Below are positions 25,218 to 32,346 of a stretch of 64,000 bases of DNA, piece by piece. The DNA lies in the NCBI RefSeq assembly GCF_008642335.1, contig NZ_CP029191.1, positions 744,001 to 808,000 on the forward strand, given 5' to 3'. The notes under the pieces are model-generated. The model had not been told where the DNA came from. It made no database searches and worked only from the letters and a program-made list of their open reading frames with translations. A program made the position numbers and the translations under genes. Position 1 is the stretch's first letter. Every line of letters begins with the position of its first letter. This DNA is from Streptomyces venezuelae (GTDB lineage: Bacteria; Actinomycetota; Actinomycetes; Streptomycetales; Streptomycetaceae).

Positions 25218-25640
25218 TCAGCTCGTGGAGGTGTCGAGCATCCGCCCGAGGACGGCCCGCTGCAGCGGCCGCACCTCCCGGTGCAGTGCGCGCCCCTTGT
25301 CGGTGAGGGATACGCGTACGCCCCGACGGTCCTCGCTGCACATGCCGCGCTCCACGAGACCGTCCTTCTCGAGGCGTCCGATGAGACGGGAGAGCGCGCT
25401 CTGGCTCAGGTGGACCTGCGCGGAGATCTCCTGCACACGGAACGTGCACCCGCCGTCGTCCGACGATCCCTCGGCCAGCACGTCGAGGACCTCGAAGTCG
25501 CTGGCGCCCAGACCGTGCGGGTGCAGCTCCCGGTCGAGCTCGCAGAGGGTGCGCGCATGCACCGCGAGGATGCCGCGCCACTGATCCACGAGCCCCTGCT
25601 CGCGCGCCTCGAGCCCCTGCTCGGCCGTTTTCGCCGCCAT
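25218..25640 (-). CDS. MarR-family transcriptional regulator
   Basis: 140 residues, winged-helix MarR fold. GLGASDFEVLDVLAE, FRVQEISAQVHLSQSALSRLIGRLEKDGLVERGMCSEDRRGVRVSLTDKGRAL covers the recognition helix and the beta-wing with the conserved D-R-R-G turn. It binds DNA as a dimer and is typically relieved by small phenolic or oxidising ligands. No obvious target gene is adjacent; the upstream region (25650-25705) contains ATGC-ATAC-GCAT, a short inverted repeat that may be its own operator. A cysteine (CSEDRR) sits in the wing, so redox sensing is possible. Confidence 0.88.
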   Translation of the reverse strand: MAAKTAEQGLEAREQGLVDQWRGILAVHARTLCELDRELHPHGLGASDFEVLDVLAEGSSDDGGCTFRVQEISAQVHLSQSALSRLIGRLEKDGLVERGMCSEDRRGVRVSLTDKGRALHREVRPLQRAVLGRMLDTSTS

Positions 25641-25709
25641 GGAACCGCACGTTAGCAGAGTTCCGACCGTTCATTGCACCAGCATTAAATGCATACGCAT
25701 CCAACGTGG

Positions 25710-26948
25710 TCAGGTGCGGTCCCGGCCGGCCGAGGCCCTGAGGGCGGCGATCGTGAGCGCCACGACCAGCAGCGAGGCGAGGGCCGCGATCGCCGCGGAC
25801 AGGGTCGGCAGCGGCGCCGTCACCCGCTCCGGCCGCAGGACGAAGGCGAGCGTCCGCGAGTCGAACCGGTCGTCCACCAGATGGGCGACGGTCAGCGCTC
25901 CGGCCACCAAGGTGCCCGCCACGGCCACGAGCGGCGAGCCGCTCAGGCACAGCGCCAGGCCCGCCACGGCGCAGACGACGGAGACGCCCAGCGCCCCGGC
26001 GAGGCCGACGGCGGGCGCGCCCGACCAGGTCAGCGGGAAGTGGGCCGCCGCGCAGAGCAGGAGCAGTACGCCCGCCACGCGCCGCAGCCACACCAGCGAG
26101 GTCCGGGTGCGCACCTGCGCGGCCGGAGCTTCGGGAGCGGTCGGCGCGGAAGCGGTGCGGGCCGGGGCAGTGGTGGTGTTCCTGGCGTCGGAACCGGCAC
26201 CGCCCTGAGCGGAGTTGCTGCCCGGAGCGGCGTCCGTGCCGGTGGCCGCGGCACTGTCGACGGACGGCACGCCCGGGGCGCCACCGCTCTGCTCCCGCAG
26301 GCTGCCGATCAGCTGCATCAGGTCCTCGACCGACCGGGACGTACCCGCGGCGTGCACCACCTCGGCGCCGCTGTGCGGGTCGTGCGGAGGACGGGACAGG
26401 AGGTGGACGAGCCGGCTCACCTCGGGGATGGGGCGTTCCTCGGCGGCGTGCCGGATGGCCTCGTCCATGTGGTCGGCGGGGTGCTCCGGCGGGCCGAGGA
26501 GCTCCACCAGCCGGGTGACGTCGTCGACGGAACGGGCCACGGCCGCCAGACGGAGGACGGAGGCGGCGGTCGGCATGCCGTCGGGTGACTGCTCCAGGAG
26601 GGTGACCAGGTCGACCACGTCGTCCAGCGGCCTCGACACCACGGCGACGCGTATGAGCTCGTCCACCGCGTCGTCCTCGGCATCGGGCGCCGCGGGTTCC
26701 CGGGGCCCGCCCTCGGCGGCCTCGACGGGCCGGTCCCGCTCGGGCGGAGCGCCGTCGGCGACGTCCGCGACCGGTTCCCTCTCCGGGACGGCCTGGTCGG
26801 TGGTGTGGCCTGCCGGGTGCTGCCAGGGGGCGGGTTCCACGCGGGTCGGGACGCCGAGCTGCGCGGTGCCCCAATGGACCGACGTGGACACCAGCGGTTC
26901 GCCGGTCCCGGACGTTTCCCCTGCGGCGGAGAATGACTCAGCGGCCAT
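25710..26948 (-). CDS. Membrane protein with helical repeats
   Basis: 412 residues from the ATG at 26948 (GGAGAG 6 bp upstream). A disordered Pro/Glu-rich N-terminus is followed by four degenerate repeats of about 33 residues. Each has a pattern like hxxAhxxRSVDDVxxLVxLLxxxP: DELIRVAVVSRPLDDVVDLV, LRLAAVARSVDDVTRLVELL, EAIRHAAEERPIPEVSRLVHLL, EVVHAAGTSRSVEDLMQLI. After a low-complexity Ala/Pro/Thr linker come four transmembrane segments. The repeats look like alpha-solenoid units on the cytoplasmic side. I do not know a function; similar repeat-plus-membrane proteins exist in Streptomyces as uncharacterised genes. Confidence 0.7.
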   Translation of the reverse strand: MAAESFSAAGETSGTGEPLVSTSVHWGTAQLGVPTRVEPAPWQHPAGHTTDQAVPEREPVADVADGAPPERDRPVEAAEGGPREPAAPDAEDDAVDELIRVAVVSRPLDDVVDLVTLLEQSPDGMPTAASVLRLAAVARSVDDVTRLVELLGPPEHPADHMDEAIRHAAEERPIPEVSRLVHLLSRPPHDPHSGAEVVHAAGTSRSVEDLMQLIGSLREQSGGAPGVPSVDSAAATGTDAAPGSNSAQGGAGSDARNTTTAPARTASAPTAPEAPAAQVRTRTSLVWLRRVAGVLLLLCAAAHFPLTWSGAPAVGLAGALGVSVVCAVAGLALCLSGSPLVAVAGTLVAGALTVAHLVDDRFDSRTLAFVLRPERVTAPLPTLSAAIAALASLLVVALTIAALRASAGRDRT

Positions 26949-27129
26949 GTCGTCTCTCCATTTCAGCGGGACACTTTCGCCCCGCACATGAGCGTGTATC
27001 CCGTTGTATGCACGCTTCATGCGGGCCGCCACTGGAGGGGGCCTGTCGGCGGCACGCACGGCATCCGCGCGTGTCCCCGTACGCGACCGGGCCATTGCCC
27101 GCGGGGAACGCGCACCGCACACTCGGAGG

Positions 27130-27441
27130 ATGGGGCGAAGGACGCAGGCACAGCGCGACGCGGACACGGTCGAGATCGCCTACGCGCTGTTCGTGGCGGC
27201 GTCCCTCGCCGGAGGCACGGTGCTCGCGGTGGCGTCACCCGCGTTCTTCTTCGGTGTGCGGTCGCCCGGCGAGGGCACGCTGGTCCGGGCCGGCGCGATC
27301 GCCGGGGCCGTCGTCTTCTTCACGGTCCTGGCGGCCATCCTCCTGCGCCACGGTCGGGCCGCACGGCTGGACGACGAGCCGGATCAGCCCGGCCGACCGG
27401 ATCAGCCCAGCCAGCCGGGGCGGACGAGGCCCGACTCGTAG
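27130..27441 (+). CDS. Small two-TM membrane protein (DUF6332-like)
   Basis: 103 residues. MGRRTQAQRDADTVEIAYALFVAASLAGGTVLA followed by a second hydrophobic segment (AGAIAGAVVFFTVLAAILL) and a Pro/Asp/Gln-rich tail matches what I recall of the DUF6332 family of small Streptomyces membrane proteins. Function unknown. The ATG at 27130 abuts GGAGG rather than having normal spacing, so the start or message form is uncertain; an upstream extension to 27004 looks non-coding. Its 3' end overlaps the convergent response-regulator gene by 40 bp. Confidence 0.6.
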   Translation: MGRRTQAQRDADTVEIAYALFVAASLAGGTVLAVASPAFFFGVRSPGEGTLVRAGAIAGAVVFFTVLAAILLRHGRAARLDDEPDQPGRPDQPSQPGRTRPDS

Positions 27442-28067
27442 GCCAACACGACGAGTTGGGCGCGGTCCCGGGCGTTCAGCTTCACCATGGTCCTGCTGAC
27501 ATGAGTCTTGGCCGTGAGCGGGCTGACGACCAGACGGCGCGCGATCTCCCCGTTGGACAGGCCGATGCCGACCAGGGCCATCACTTCCCGCTCCCGTTCG
27601 GTCAGGCCCCCGAGGGTGTCGGCGGCCGCGGGCTCCTTGGAACGCGCGGCGAACTCCGCGATCAGACGGCGCGTCACACCAGGTGACAGCAGAGCGTCCC
27701 CTTCGACCACCGCCCTTACGGCTCGCAGCAGTTCGTCCGGCTCCGTGTCCTTGACGAGGAAGCCCGACGCTCCGGAGCGGATCGCCTCGAAAACGTACTC
27801 GTCGAGTTCGAACGTGGTCAGCATGACCACCTTCACGTCGCCGAGACCGGGTTCGCCGGTGATCTGGCGGGTGGCGGCGAGCCCGTCGAGGACCGGCATG
27901 CGAATGTCCATCAGGACGACGTCGGGGCGCAGTTCCCGCACCATCCGCACCGCCTCGCCGCCGTCCGCGGCCTCCCCGACGACACCGATGTCCTCCTGCG
28001 CGTCGAGCAGCGCCTTGAAGCCCGCTCTGACCAACGACTGGTCGTCGGCGAGCAGTACGCGGATCAC
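27402..28067 (-). CDS. NarL/LuxR-family response regulator
   Basis: 221 residues. The receiver domain has the acidic pair DD near residue 8-9, the phosphoacceptor Asp 54 (VVLMDIRMP), a Thr in MLTTF and a Lys in FLVKD. The C-terminal LuxR-type helix-turn-helix (LTEREREVMALVGIGLSNGEIARRLVVSPLTAKTHVSRTM) binds DNA. It overlaps the upstream sensor kinase gene by 4 bp, so the two are co-translated. A TACTCCC/GGGAGTA inverted repeat upstream of the kinase may be its autoregulatory site. Target functions cannot be deduced. Confidence 0.93.
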   Translation of the reverse strand: MIRVLLADDQSLVRAGFKALLDAQEDIGVVGEAADGGEAVRMVRELRPDVVLMDIRMPVLDGLAATRQITGEPGLGDVKVVMLTTFELDEYVFEAIRSGASGFLVKDTEPDELLRAVRAVVEGDALLSPGVTRRLIAEFAARSKEPAAADTLGGLTEREREVMALVGIGLSNGEIARRLVVSPLTAKTHVSRTMVKLNARDRAQLVVLAYESGLVRPGWLG

Positions 28068-29344
28068 TGGTCCTCCCGAGGTGTGGTGCGGGCCCGGGCA
28101 TCCTCACCCGCCGCCCGTGGCAGTACGGCGGTCACGCGGAAGCCGCCGTCCGGGCGCGGGCCCGCCTCGATCGTGCCACCGAGGGCGGCGGCGCGCTCCC
28201 GCATTCCGGCGAGTCCGTTGCCGCTGCCGCCCGCGTCGGTGCCGGTGGCGGGCCCGTCGTCGTCGATCCGCAGGGTGAGGGACGACGCTTCGTGGCGCAC
28301 CAGCACGCGCGCGTGACGCGAACCGGAGTGCCGTACGACGTTGGTCAGCGCTTCCTGGATGATCCGGAACGCGGCGAGGTCCGTGCCGGGCGCGAGCCTC
28401 AACGGACCGCCCTCCGTGGCGACTTCGACGGCCAGGCCCGCGCTGCCTGCCTGCTCGACGAGTTCGGGCAGCCGGTCGAGTCCGGGCGCCGGGGCGCGCG
28501 GCGCGTCACCGGGGGCACGCAGGGTACCGAGGACCTGCCGGACCTCGCCCAGCGCCTCCTTGCTGGCGGCCTTGATGGTGGTCAGGGCGGTGCGGGCCTG
28601 TTCCGGGTCGGAGTCGAGCAGTGCGAGGCCCACGCCCGCCTGCACGTTGATGACGGAGATGCTGTGCGCGAGGACGTCGTGCAGCTCGCGTGCCATCCGC
28701 AGCCGCTCCTCGTCCGCCCGGCGCTTCGCGGCCTGCGCGCGCTCAGCCCGTTCCTTCGCCCACTGCTCACGGCGTACGCGCACGAGCTCGGAGACGGCGA
28801 CGATCGCCACGACCCAGACGGCGGCGGCCAGTTCCTCGCTCCAGGGGCGGGCGCCGTCGTCGCCGGGCGGCAGCCACCGGTACAGCCAGTGGGCGATCAA
28901 CAGATGTCCCGCCCACAGCCCGCCGACCGCTCCCCAGGCCGCCCGGCGGTGCCCCGCGACGATCGCGGCGAAGCAGCCCACGGCGACGGCGAGGAAGACC
29001 GGGCCGTAGGGGAACCCGGCGGCGACGTAGGCGAGGGTGATCGCCGAGGTGGCGTACACGACCGGCACGGGATGCCGGTGCCGGAACAGGAGCACCGCCG
29101 TGGCCAGGAACAGCAGAACCCGCGCGAAGGTGCCGAGGTCCTGCCGGTCGGGCTGGCCGTGCTCGGCGAACCGGGAGCCGACCTGCACGAAGACGGTGAG
29201 CGCGGCGGTGGTCAGCCAGGGCAGACGACGTGCCGTCCGGGCCCCGGATCCCGTCGGTCCGTCGGCGGTCCCGGAATTCCACCAGGGCGGTCCGTGCCGC
29301 CACAGGGGCGGCCCGCCCGGGTTGTTCTCGCGCTGCTCGTCCAT
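28064..29344 (-). CDS. Two-component sensor histidine kinase
   Basis: 426 residues. The N-terminal half has about five to six transmembrane segments with short loops and no large extracellular sensor. A coiled-coil linker (RVRREQWAKERAERAQAAKRR) leads to the HisKA_3 domain with the phosphorylated His in MARELHDVLAHSISVINVQAG. The ATPase domain follows (EALTNVVRHSGSRHARVLV, RIDDDGPA, GNGLAGMRERAAALGG). This is the NarL-partner kinase type common in Streptomyces, which senses membrane or intramembrane signals. ATG 29344 is chosen; a GTG three codons earlier is possible. It overlaps the regulator gene by 4 bp. Confidence 0.92.
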   Translation of the reverse strand: MDEQRENNPGGPPLWRHGPPWWNSGTADGPTGSGARTARRLPWLTTAALTVFVQVGSRFAEHGQPDRQDLGTFARVLLFLATAVLLFRHRHPVPVVYATSAITLAYVAAGFPYGPVFLAVAVGCFAAIVAGHRRAAWGAVGGLWAGHLLIAHWLYRWLPPGDDGARPWSEELAAAVWVVAIVAVSELVRVRREQWAKERAERAQAAKRRADEERLRMARELHDVLAHSISVINVQAGVGLALLDSDPEQARTALTTIKAASKEALGEVRQVLGTLRAPGDAPRAPAPGLDRLPELVEQAGSAGLAVEVATEGGPLRLAPGTDLAAFRIIQEALTNVVRHSGSRHARVLVRHEASSLTLRIDDDGPATGTDAGGSGNGLAGMRERAAALGGTIEAGPRPDGGFRVTAVLPRAAGEDARARTTPREDQ

Positions 29345-29404
29345 GACCGTCACGCTAGACCGGGGCGGGTGGCGCGGGCGTCCGACGGGCGAGGTGATCA
29401 CGCG

Positions 29405-29420
29405 TACTCCCCCGGGAGTA
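29405..29420. promoter_or_regulatory. Inverted repeat, candidate response-regulator site
   Basis: TACTCCC and GGGAGTA form perfect 7-bp arms with a 2-bp centre, about 60 bp upstream of the sensor-kinase start. The place fits autoregulation by the NarL-type regulator of this operon. Confidence 0.5.
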
Positions 29421-29451
29421 GGCGGGGCGCGCCCCGAGGCGCCGGGACCCC

Positions 29452-30055
29452 TCAGCCCAGGGTGAGCAGGACGATGGCCACGACGGCGCCCACCAGGCCG
29501 GTCGTCTGCGCGCGCGTGACTCGCTCGCTCTACCCCGCGACGCCGAGCACGGTCGGCACCGCGGGGTAGAGGGAGGCCAGCACGACGGCGATGGCCAGCA
29601 TCTGCTGCTGGGCCGCCCACAGATAGAGGATGAGACCGAGGGCCGCTCCCGCGCCGATCAGTACCGCGAGGCCCGACAGCCTGGCGGGCTGACGGAACGC
29701 GGCCGGGCCACGCCGGCACTGGCGATGAGCCCGTCCACGGGGACGCGCGAACCGGGTGCCGGTTCGGCCGCCTGAGCGTCTGTCCGTCCGCTGCCTGCCC
29801 GTCCGCCGCGGGCTCCTCCCGCGGAGACGAGCCAGAGCGCGGGTACGGTCACGCCGATGCCGAGCCAGGCCAGAGCCGTGGGCCGGTCGCCCAGGAACAG
29901 CACGCCGCACAGCACCGACAGCGCCACGCCGGTGACGGCGCTCCCGACACCGGACGCCGCTCCCCAGGCGAAGTCCACGGCCCGGACGGAACCCACGGGC
30001 ACGGTCGCCGCGAAGGCGCCCCTTCCCCCGGAGTGCCCCGCAGGCCACTCCTGAC
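29452..30055 (-). pseudogene. Disrupted EamA/DMT-superfamily transporter
   Basis: Reading leftwards, one frame gives VRAVDFAWGAASGVGSAVTGVALSVLCGVLFLGDRPTALAWLGIGVTVPALWLVSAGG. Then a frame change near 29705 leads to LSGLAVLIGAGAALGLILYLWAAQQQMLAIAVVLASLYPAVPTVLGVAG and a TAG at about 29532. Past the stop, in the same frame, the sequence continues as SERVTRAQTTGLVGAVVAIVLLTLG. Together these are recognisable pieces of a drug/metabolite exporter of about 10 TM segments. They have lost the N-terminus, part of the centre (after GVGSA) and the segment around the stop. At least one frameshift, one stop and two deletions make it non-functional. It sits between the kinase operon and the DUF4232 lipoprotein. 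Confidence 0.75.
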
Positions 30056-30063
30056 CCGCGCGA

Positions 30064-30723
30064 CTACTTGGTGGTGTGCGTGGGGTAGACCTGTACGTCG
30101 GCGGCGATGCCCTTGATCGCTCCGGCACCCGCGGGCCACTTCAGGGTGACGGTGTGGGTCTCGTTCGGGGGCGTCACCAGGAGATGGGTCGGGGACGCCA
30201 TGCTCTCGCCGCTGTCGTCGATGTCGTAGGCCAGGTTGAAGACGGCGGCGTCGCCGGGCTTCAGGGTGGTGACGCGGGGCTGGGCCTGCCCGCGCCCGGT
30301 GGAGCTGGACGTGCCGTCGGCGTCCTTGATGTCGACGCCGGGGAAGCCGGTCGCGGAGCAGGTCGTGGAGCCCCGGTTGACCATGGTGATGTCGATGCGG
30401 CCGGTCTTCTCGTCGGGCGCGGCGTCCTGCGCGTCGATGGCCAGGTCCTTCGTCTTGCAGGACGTGACCTTGGTGCCACCCGACGTGCCTCCGCCGTTCG
30501 TGGCGTCGGCGCCGCCCTTGGAGTCCTGCCCGGAGCCCGACGGCCCCTGACCGGCCTCCGAACCGCCGCCCGAGGACGAGGAGGACGAGGACGAGGACGA
30601 GTTGGAGGTCGCGGCGCCCTGGGAGGAGGCGTCCGCCCCGGAGTCGTCACCGTTGCAGGCGGTGAGCGAGAGGGCGGCGGCGAGGCCGAGGGCGGCGAAG
30701 GCGGCGATGCGGGTGTGCTTCAT
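30064..30723 (-). CDS. DUF4232 lipoprotein
   Basis: 219 residues from ATG 30723 (GGGGGA 7 bp upstream). The signal peptide ends in the lipobox LTAC with Cys 23 as lipid anchor. A long low-complexity linker including a run of ten serines and Gly/Ser/Asp-rich stretches keeps the domain off the membrane. The C-terminal domain (TSCKTKDLAIDAQDAAPDEKTGRIDITMVNRGSTTCSATGFPGVDIKD) has the pattern of DUF4232, an actinobacterial extracytoplasmic Ig-like domain with a probable disulfide. Function unknown. Upstream there is a pentanucleotide repeat and a perfect 21-bp inverted repeat. Confidence 0.82.
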   Translation of the reverse strand: MKHTRIAAFAALGLAAALSLTACNGDDSGADASSQGAATSNSSSSSSSSSSGGGSEAGQGPSGSGQDSKGGADATNGGGTSGGTKVTSCKTKDLAIDAQDAAPDEKTGRIDITMVNRGSTTCSATGFPGVDIKDADGTSSSTGRGQAQPRVTTLKPGDAAVFNLAYDIDDSGESMASPTHLLVTPPNETHTVTLKWPAGAGAIKGIAADVQVYPTHTTK

Positions 30724-30753
30724 GCTGTTCCCCCAGAGAGGCATGGCGCAGAG

Positions 30754-30800
30754 CTGCGATGCGATGCGATGCATTGCGCTGCGCTGCGCTGTGCTGCGTG
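30754..30800 (-). repeat. Pentanucleotide microsatellite in the lipoprotein 5' region
   Basis: Runs of GATGC and then GCTGC-like units (CTGCGATGCGATGCGATGC, then TTGCGCTGCGCTGCGCTG) make a G/C-T/A-G-C tract about 30-80 bp before the DUF4232 lipoprotein start. Such short-unit repeats are prone to slippage and could change promoter or leader spacing. Confidence 0.6.
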
Positions 30801-30819
30801 GCTTGCGGTCGGAACTATT

Positions 30820-30840
30820 TGTAACTCGCACCGAGTTACA
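30820..30840. promoter_or_regulatory. Perfect 21-bp inverted repeat, candidate operator
   Basis: TGTAACTCG and CGAGTTACA form perfect 9-bp arms around CAC, about 97 bp upstream of the lipoprotein start and about 100 bp after the end of a TetR gene. It looks like the site of a TetR- or MarR-type regulator controlling the lipoprotein. Confidence 0.6.
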
Positions 30841-30942
30841 GCCGGTCCCCCACGAAGTCTTCGTTCCGTCACAGGCGCTGCCCGCATCGACGTCCCGCTG
30901 CCCGGATGGACCACCGGCCCCTCACCTTCGGGCAGCTCCGCC

Positions 30943-31668
30943 TCATCCCTGCCGCAGCAGCCCCACCCCGTGCGCCAGCTGCGTCACCGCGTGCGAGAAG
31001 AAGGCGGGGCGGTCCTCGACGATGCGGTTGAACTGGCCGAACACCTCGAACCCCACGAGCCCGAAGAGCTGCGCCCACGCGGCGACCATCGCCGTGATCG
31101 TCGCGGGCGGCAGGTCGGGCGCGATGTCCGCCGCGAGCCGTTCGCCTTCCGTGCGCAGCCCGGCGGGCAGCGGTTCGTAGGCGACACCCCTGCCCTGGTG
31201 GGCGTCGCGCACGATGCCGATGAGCACCAGCCCTACGCGCGACGCGGCCCGCACGGTCGAGTCCGGCGCGCTGTACCCCGGTACGGGCGAGCCGTAGATG
31301 AGCGCGTACTCGTGCGGATGCTCCAGCGCCCAGGCGCGTACCGCCTCGCACACCTTCGTCCACCGCCGCACCGGTTCCTGACCGGCCGCCGCCGCGTGCG
31401 CGTCCTCGGCGGCGGCGCCGACCGCGTCGTACGCGTCGATGATCAGCGCGGTCAGGAGGTCGTCGCGGCTGGGGAAGTAGCGGTAGAGGGCCGAGGAGAC
31501 CATGCCGAGCTCGCGGGCGACCGCGCGCAGGGAGAGCTTGGCGGCGCCGTCGGCCGCGAGCTGCTTGCGTGCCTCGTCCTTGATCGCCGCGGTCACTTCT
31601 TCGCGGGCGCGGGCGCGGGCTCCTCGGGTGGCATTGGCGTTGGCGTTCGTGCTGCTGCTGCTGCTCAT
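30943..31668 (-). CDS. TetR-family regulator
   Basis: 241 residues from the ATG at 31668 (MSSSSSTNANANATRG). The serine- and asparagine-rich start is followed by the HTH: KDEARKQLAADGAAKLSLRAVARELGMVSSALYRYFPSRDDLLTALI. The C-terminal domain (WTKVCEAVRAWALEHPHEYALIYGSPVPGY...AWAQLFGLVGFEVFGQF) is the WHG/TetR_C type. Immediately upstream, shared with the divergent Ddn-like reductase gene, is an array of at least six related 13-bp operator-like sites, which makes this protein its likely reader. A longer frame starting at 31788 runs through that array and is rejected. Confidence 0.87.
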   Translation of the reverse strand: MSSSSSTNANANATRGARARAREEVTAAIKDEARKQLAADGAAKLSLRAVARELGMVSSALYRYFPSRDDLLTALIIDAYDAVGAAAEDAHAAAAGQEPVRRWTKVCEAVRAWALEHPHEYALIYGSPVPGYSAPDSTVRAASRVGLVLIGIVRDAHQGRGVAYEPLPAGLRTEGERLAADIAPDLPPATITAMVAAWAQLFGLVGFEVFGQFNRIVEDRPAFFSHAVTQLAHGVGLLRQG

Positions 31669-31692
31669 AAGGGCCCAGTGTGCCACGCCTCC

Positions 31693-31817
31693 AGAGCAGT
31701 GCACACAAACGAGAGCAGCGCACGCTAGAAAGAGCAGTGCGCACGAGCGTGAGCACTGCTCTTGCTTCGGGGCACCGATGTCGTGCACACTGCTCTCAAG
31801 CGAGAGCAGTGCTCTCG
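31693..31817. promoter_or_regulatory. Array of six palindromic operator-like sites
   Basis: The consensus AGAGCA-S-TGCTCT (half-site AGAGCA) begins at 31693 (AGAGCAGTGCACA), 31712 (AGAGCAGCGCACG), 31731 (AGAGCAGTGCGCA), 31750 (TGAGCACTGCTCT), 31784 (TGCACACTGCTCT) and 31803 (AGAGCAGTGCTCT). The last one extends to a perfect 17-bp palindrome, CGAGAGCAGTGCTCTCG, at 31801-31817. Spacing is exactly 19 bp between the first four and again between the last two. The array fills the divergent promoter region between the TetR and Ddn-like genes. Confidence 0.75.
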
Positions 31818-31841
31818 AATTCGGCTCCCCAGGAGGGCACC

Positions 31842-32312
31842 ATGTCCACGACCCCCACGCCGTACTACCTTGAGGGCAGCCGGCTCAACGTCCGCTTCAA
31901 CAGCGTGATCGGCTGGCTCGCGCGGCACGGGGTCAGCCTGATGGGCAGCGCCGAGCTCTCCGTCCGGGGGCGCAAGAGCGGCAAGATGCAGCGGATCCCC
32001 GTCAACCCGTACACGTACGACGGAGACCGGTGCCAGTACCTCGTCTCGGCGCGCGGGCACTCGCAGTGGGTGCGCAACATGCGTGTCGCCGGCGGCGGTG
32101 AGCTGCGGGTGGGGCGCAAGGTGCGGGAGTTCACCGCCGTGGAGGTGCCCGACGCCGAGAAGCTGCCGCTGCTGCGCGGCTACCTGGAGAAGTGGGGCTG
32201 GGAGGTCAACCAGTACTTCCAGGGTGTGACCGCGAGCTCCTCCGACGAGGAGCTCCTGGCGGCCGCACCGGATCACCCCGTCTTCCGGATCACCGTGCGG
32301 AACAAGCGGTAG
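31842..32312 (+). CDS. Nitroreductase-family deazaflavin-dependent oxidoreductase (Ddn-like)
   Basis: 156 residues from ATG 31842, which has AGGAGGG 5 bp upstream. The split-barrel fold of the F420-binding Ddn/FDOR-A group is seen in LMGSAELSVRGRKSGKMQRIPVNPYTYDGDRCQYLVSARGHSQWVRNMRVAGGGELRVGRK. The RGRKSGKxRxxP and G-x-S-x-W-V-x-N-x segments are the cofactor-binding hallmarks. It would use reduced F420 on an unknown quinone or xenobiotic. Its promoter lies within the six-site operator array, so it is probably tightly repressed by the divergent TetR. A longer frame from 31680 is an artefact of the array. Confidence 0.88.
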   Translation: MSTTPTPYYLEGSRLNVRFNSVIGWLARHGVSLMGSAELSVRGRKSGKMQRIPVNPYTYDGDRCQYLVSARGHSQWVRNMRVAGGGELRVGRKVREFTAVEVPDAEKLPLLRGYLEKWGWEVNQYFQGVTASSSDEELLAAAPDHPVFRITVRNKR

Positions 32313-32346
32313 GTGGACGGGGTGGAAGGAAGAGGGACGACGGCCG

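Noticed and set aside
31680..32312. A 210-codon frame for the Ddn-like reductase
   Set aside because: The first 54 codons run through the operator array; ATG 31842 has a strong AGGAGGG and the usual family start.
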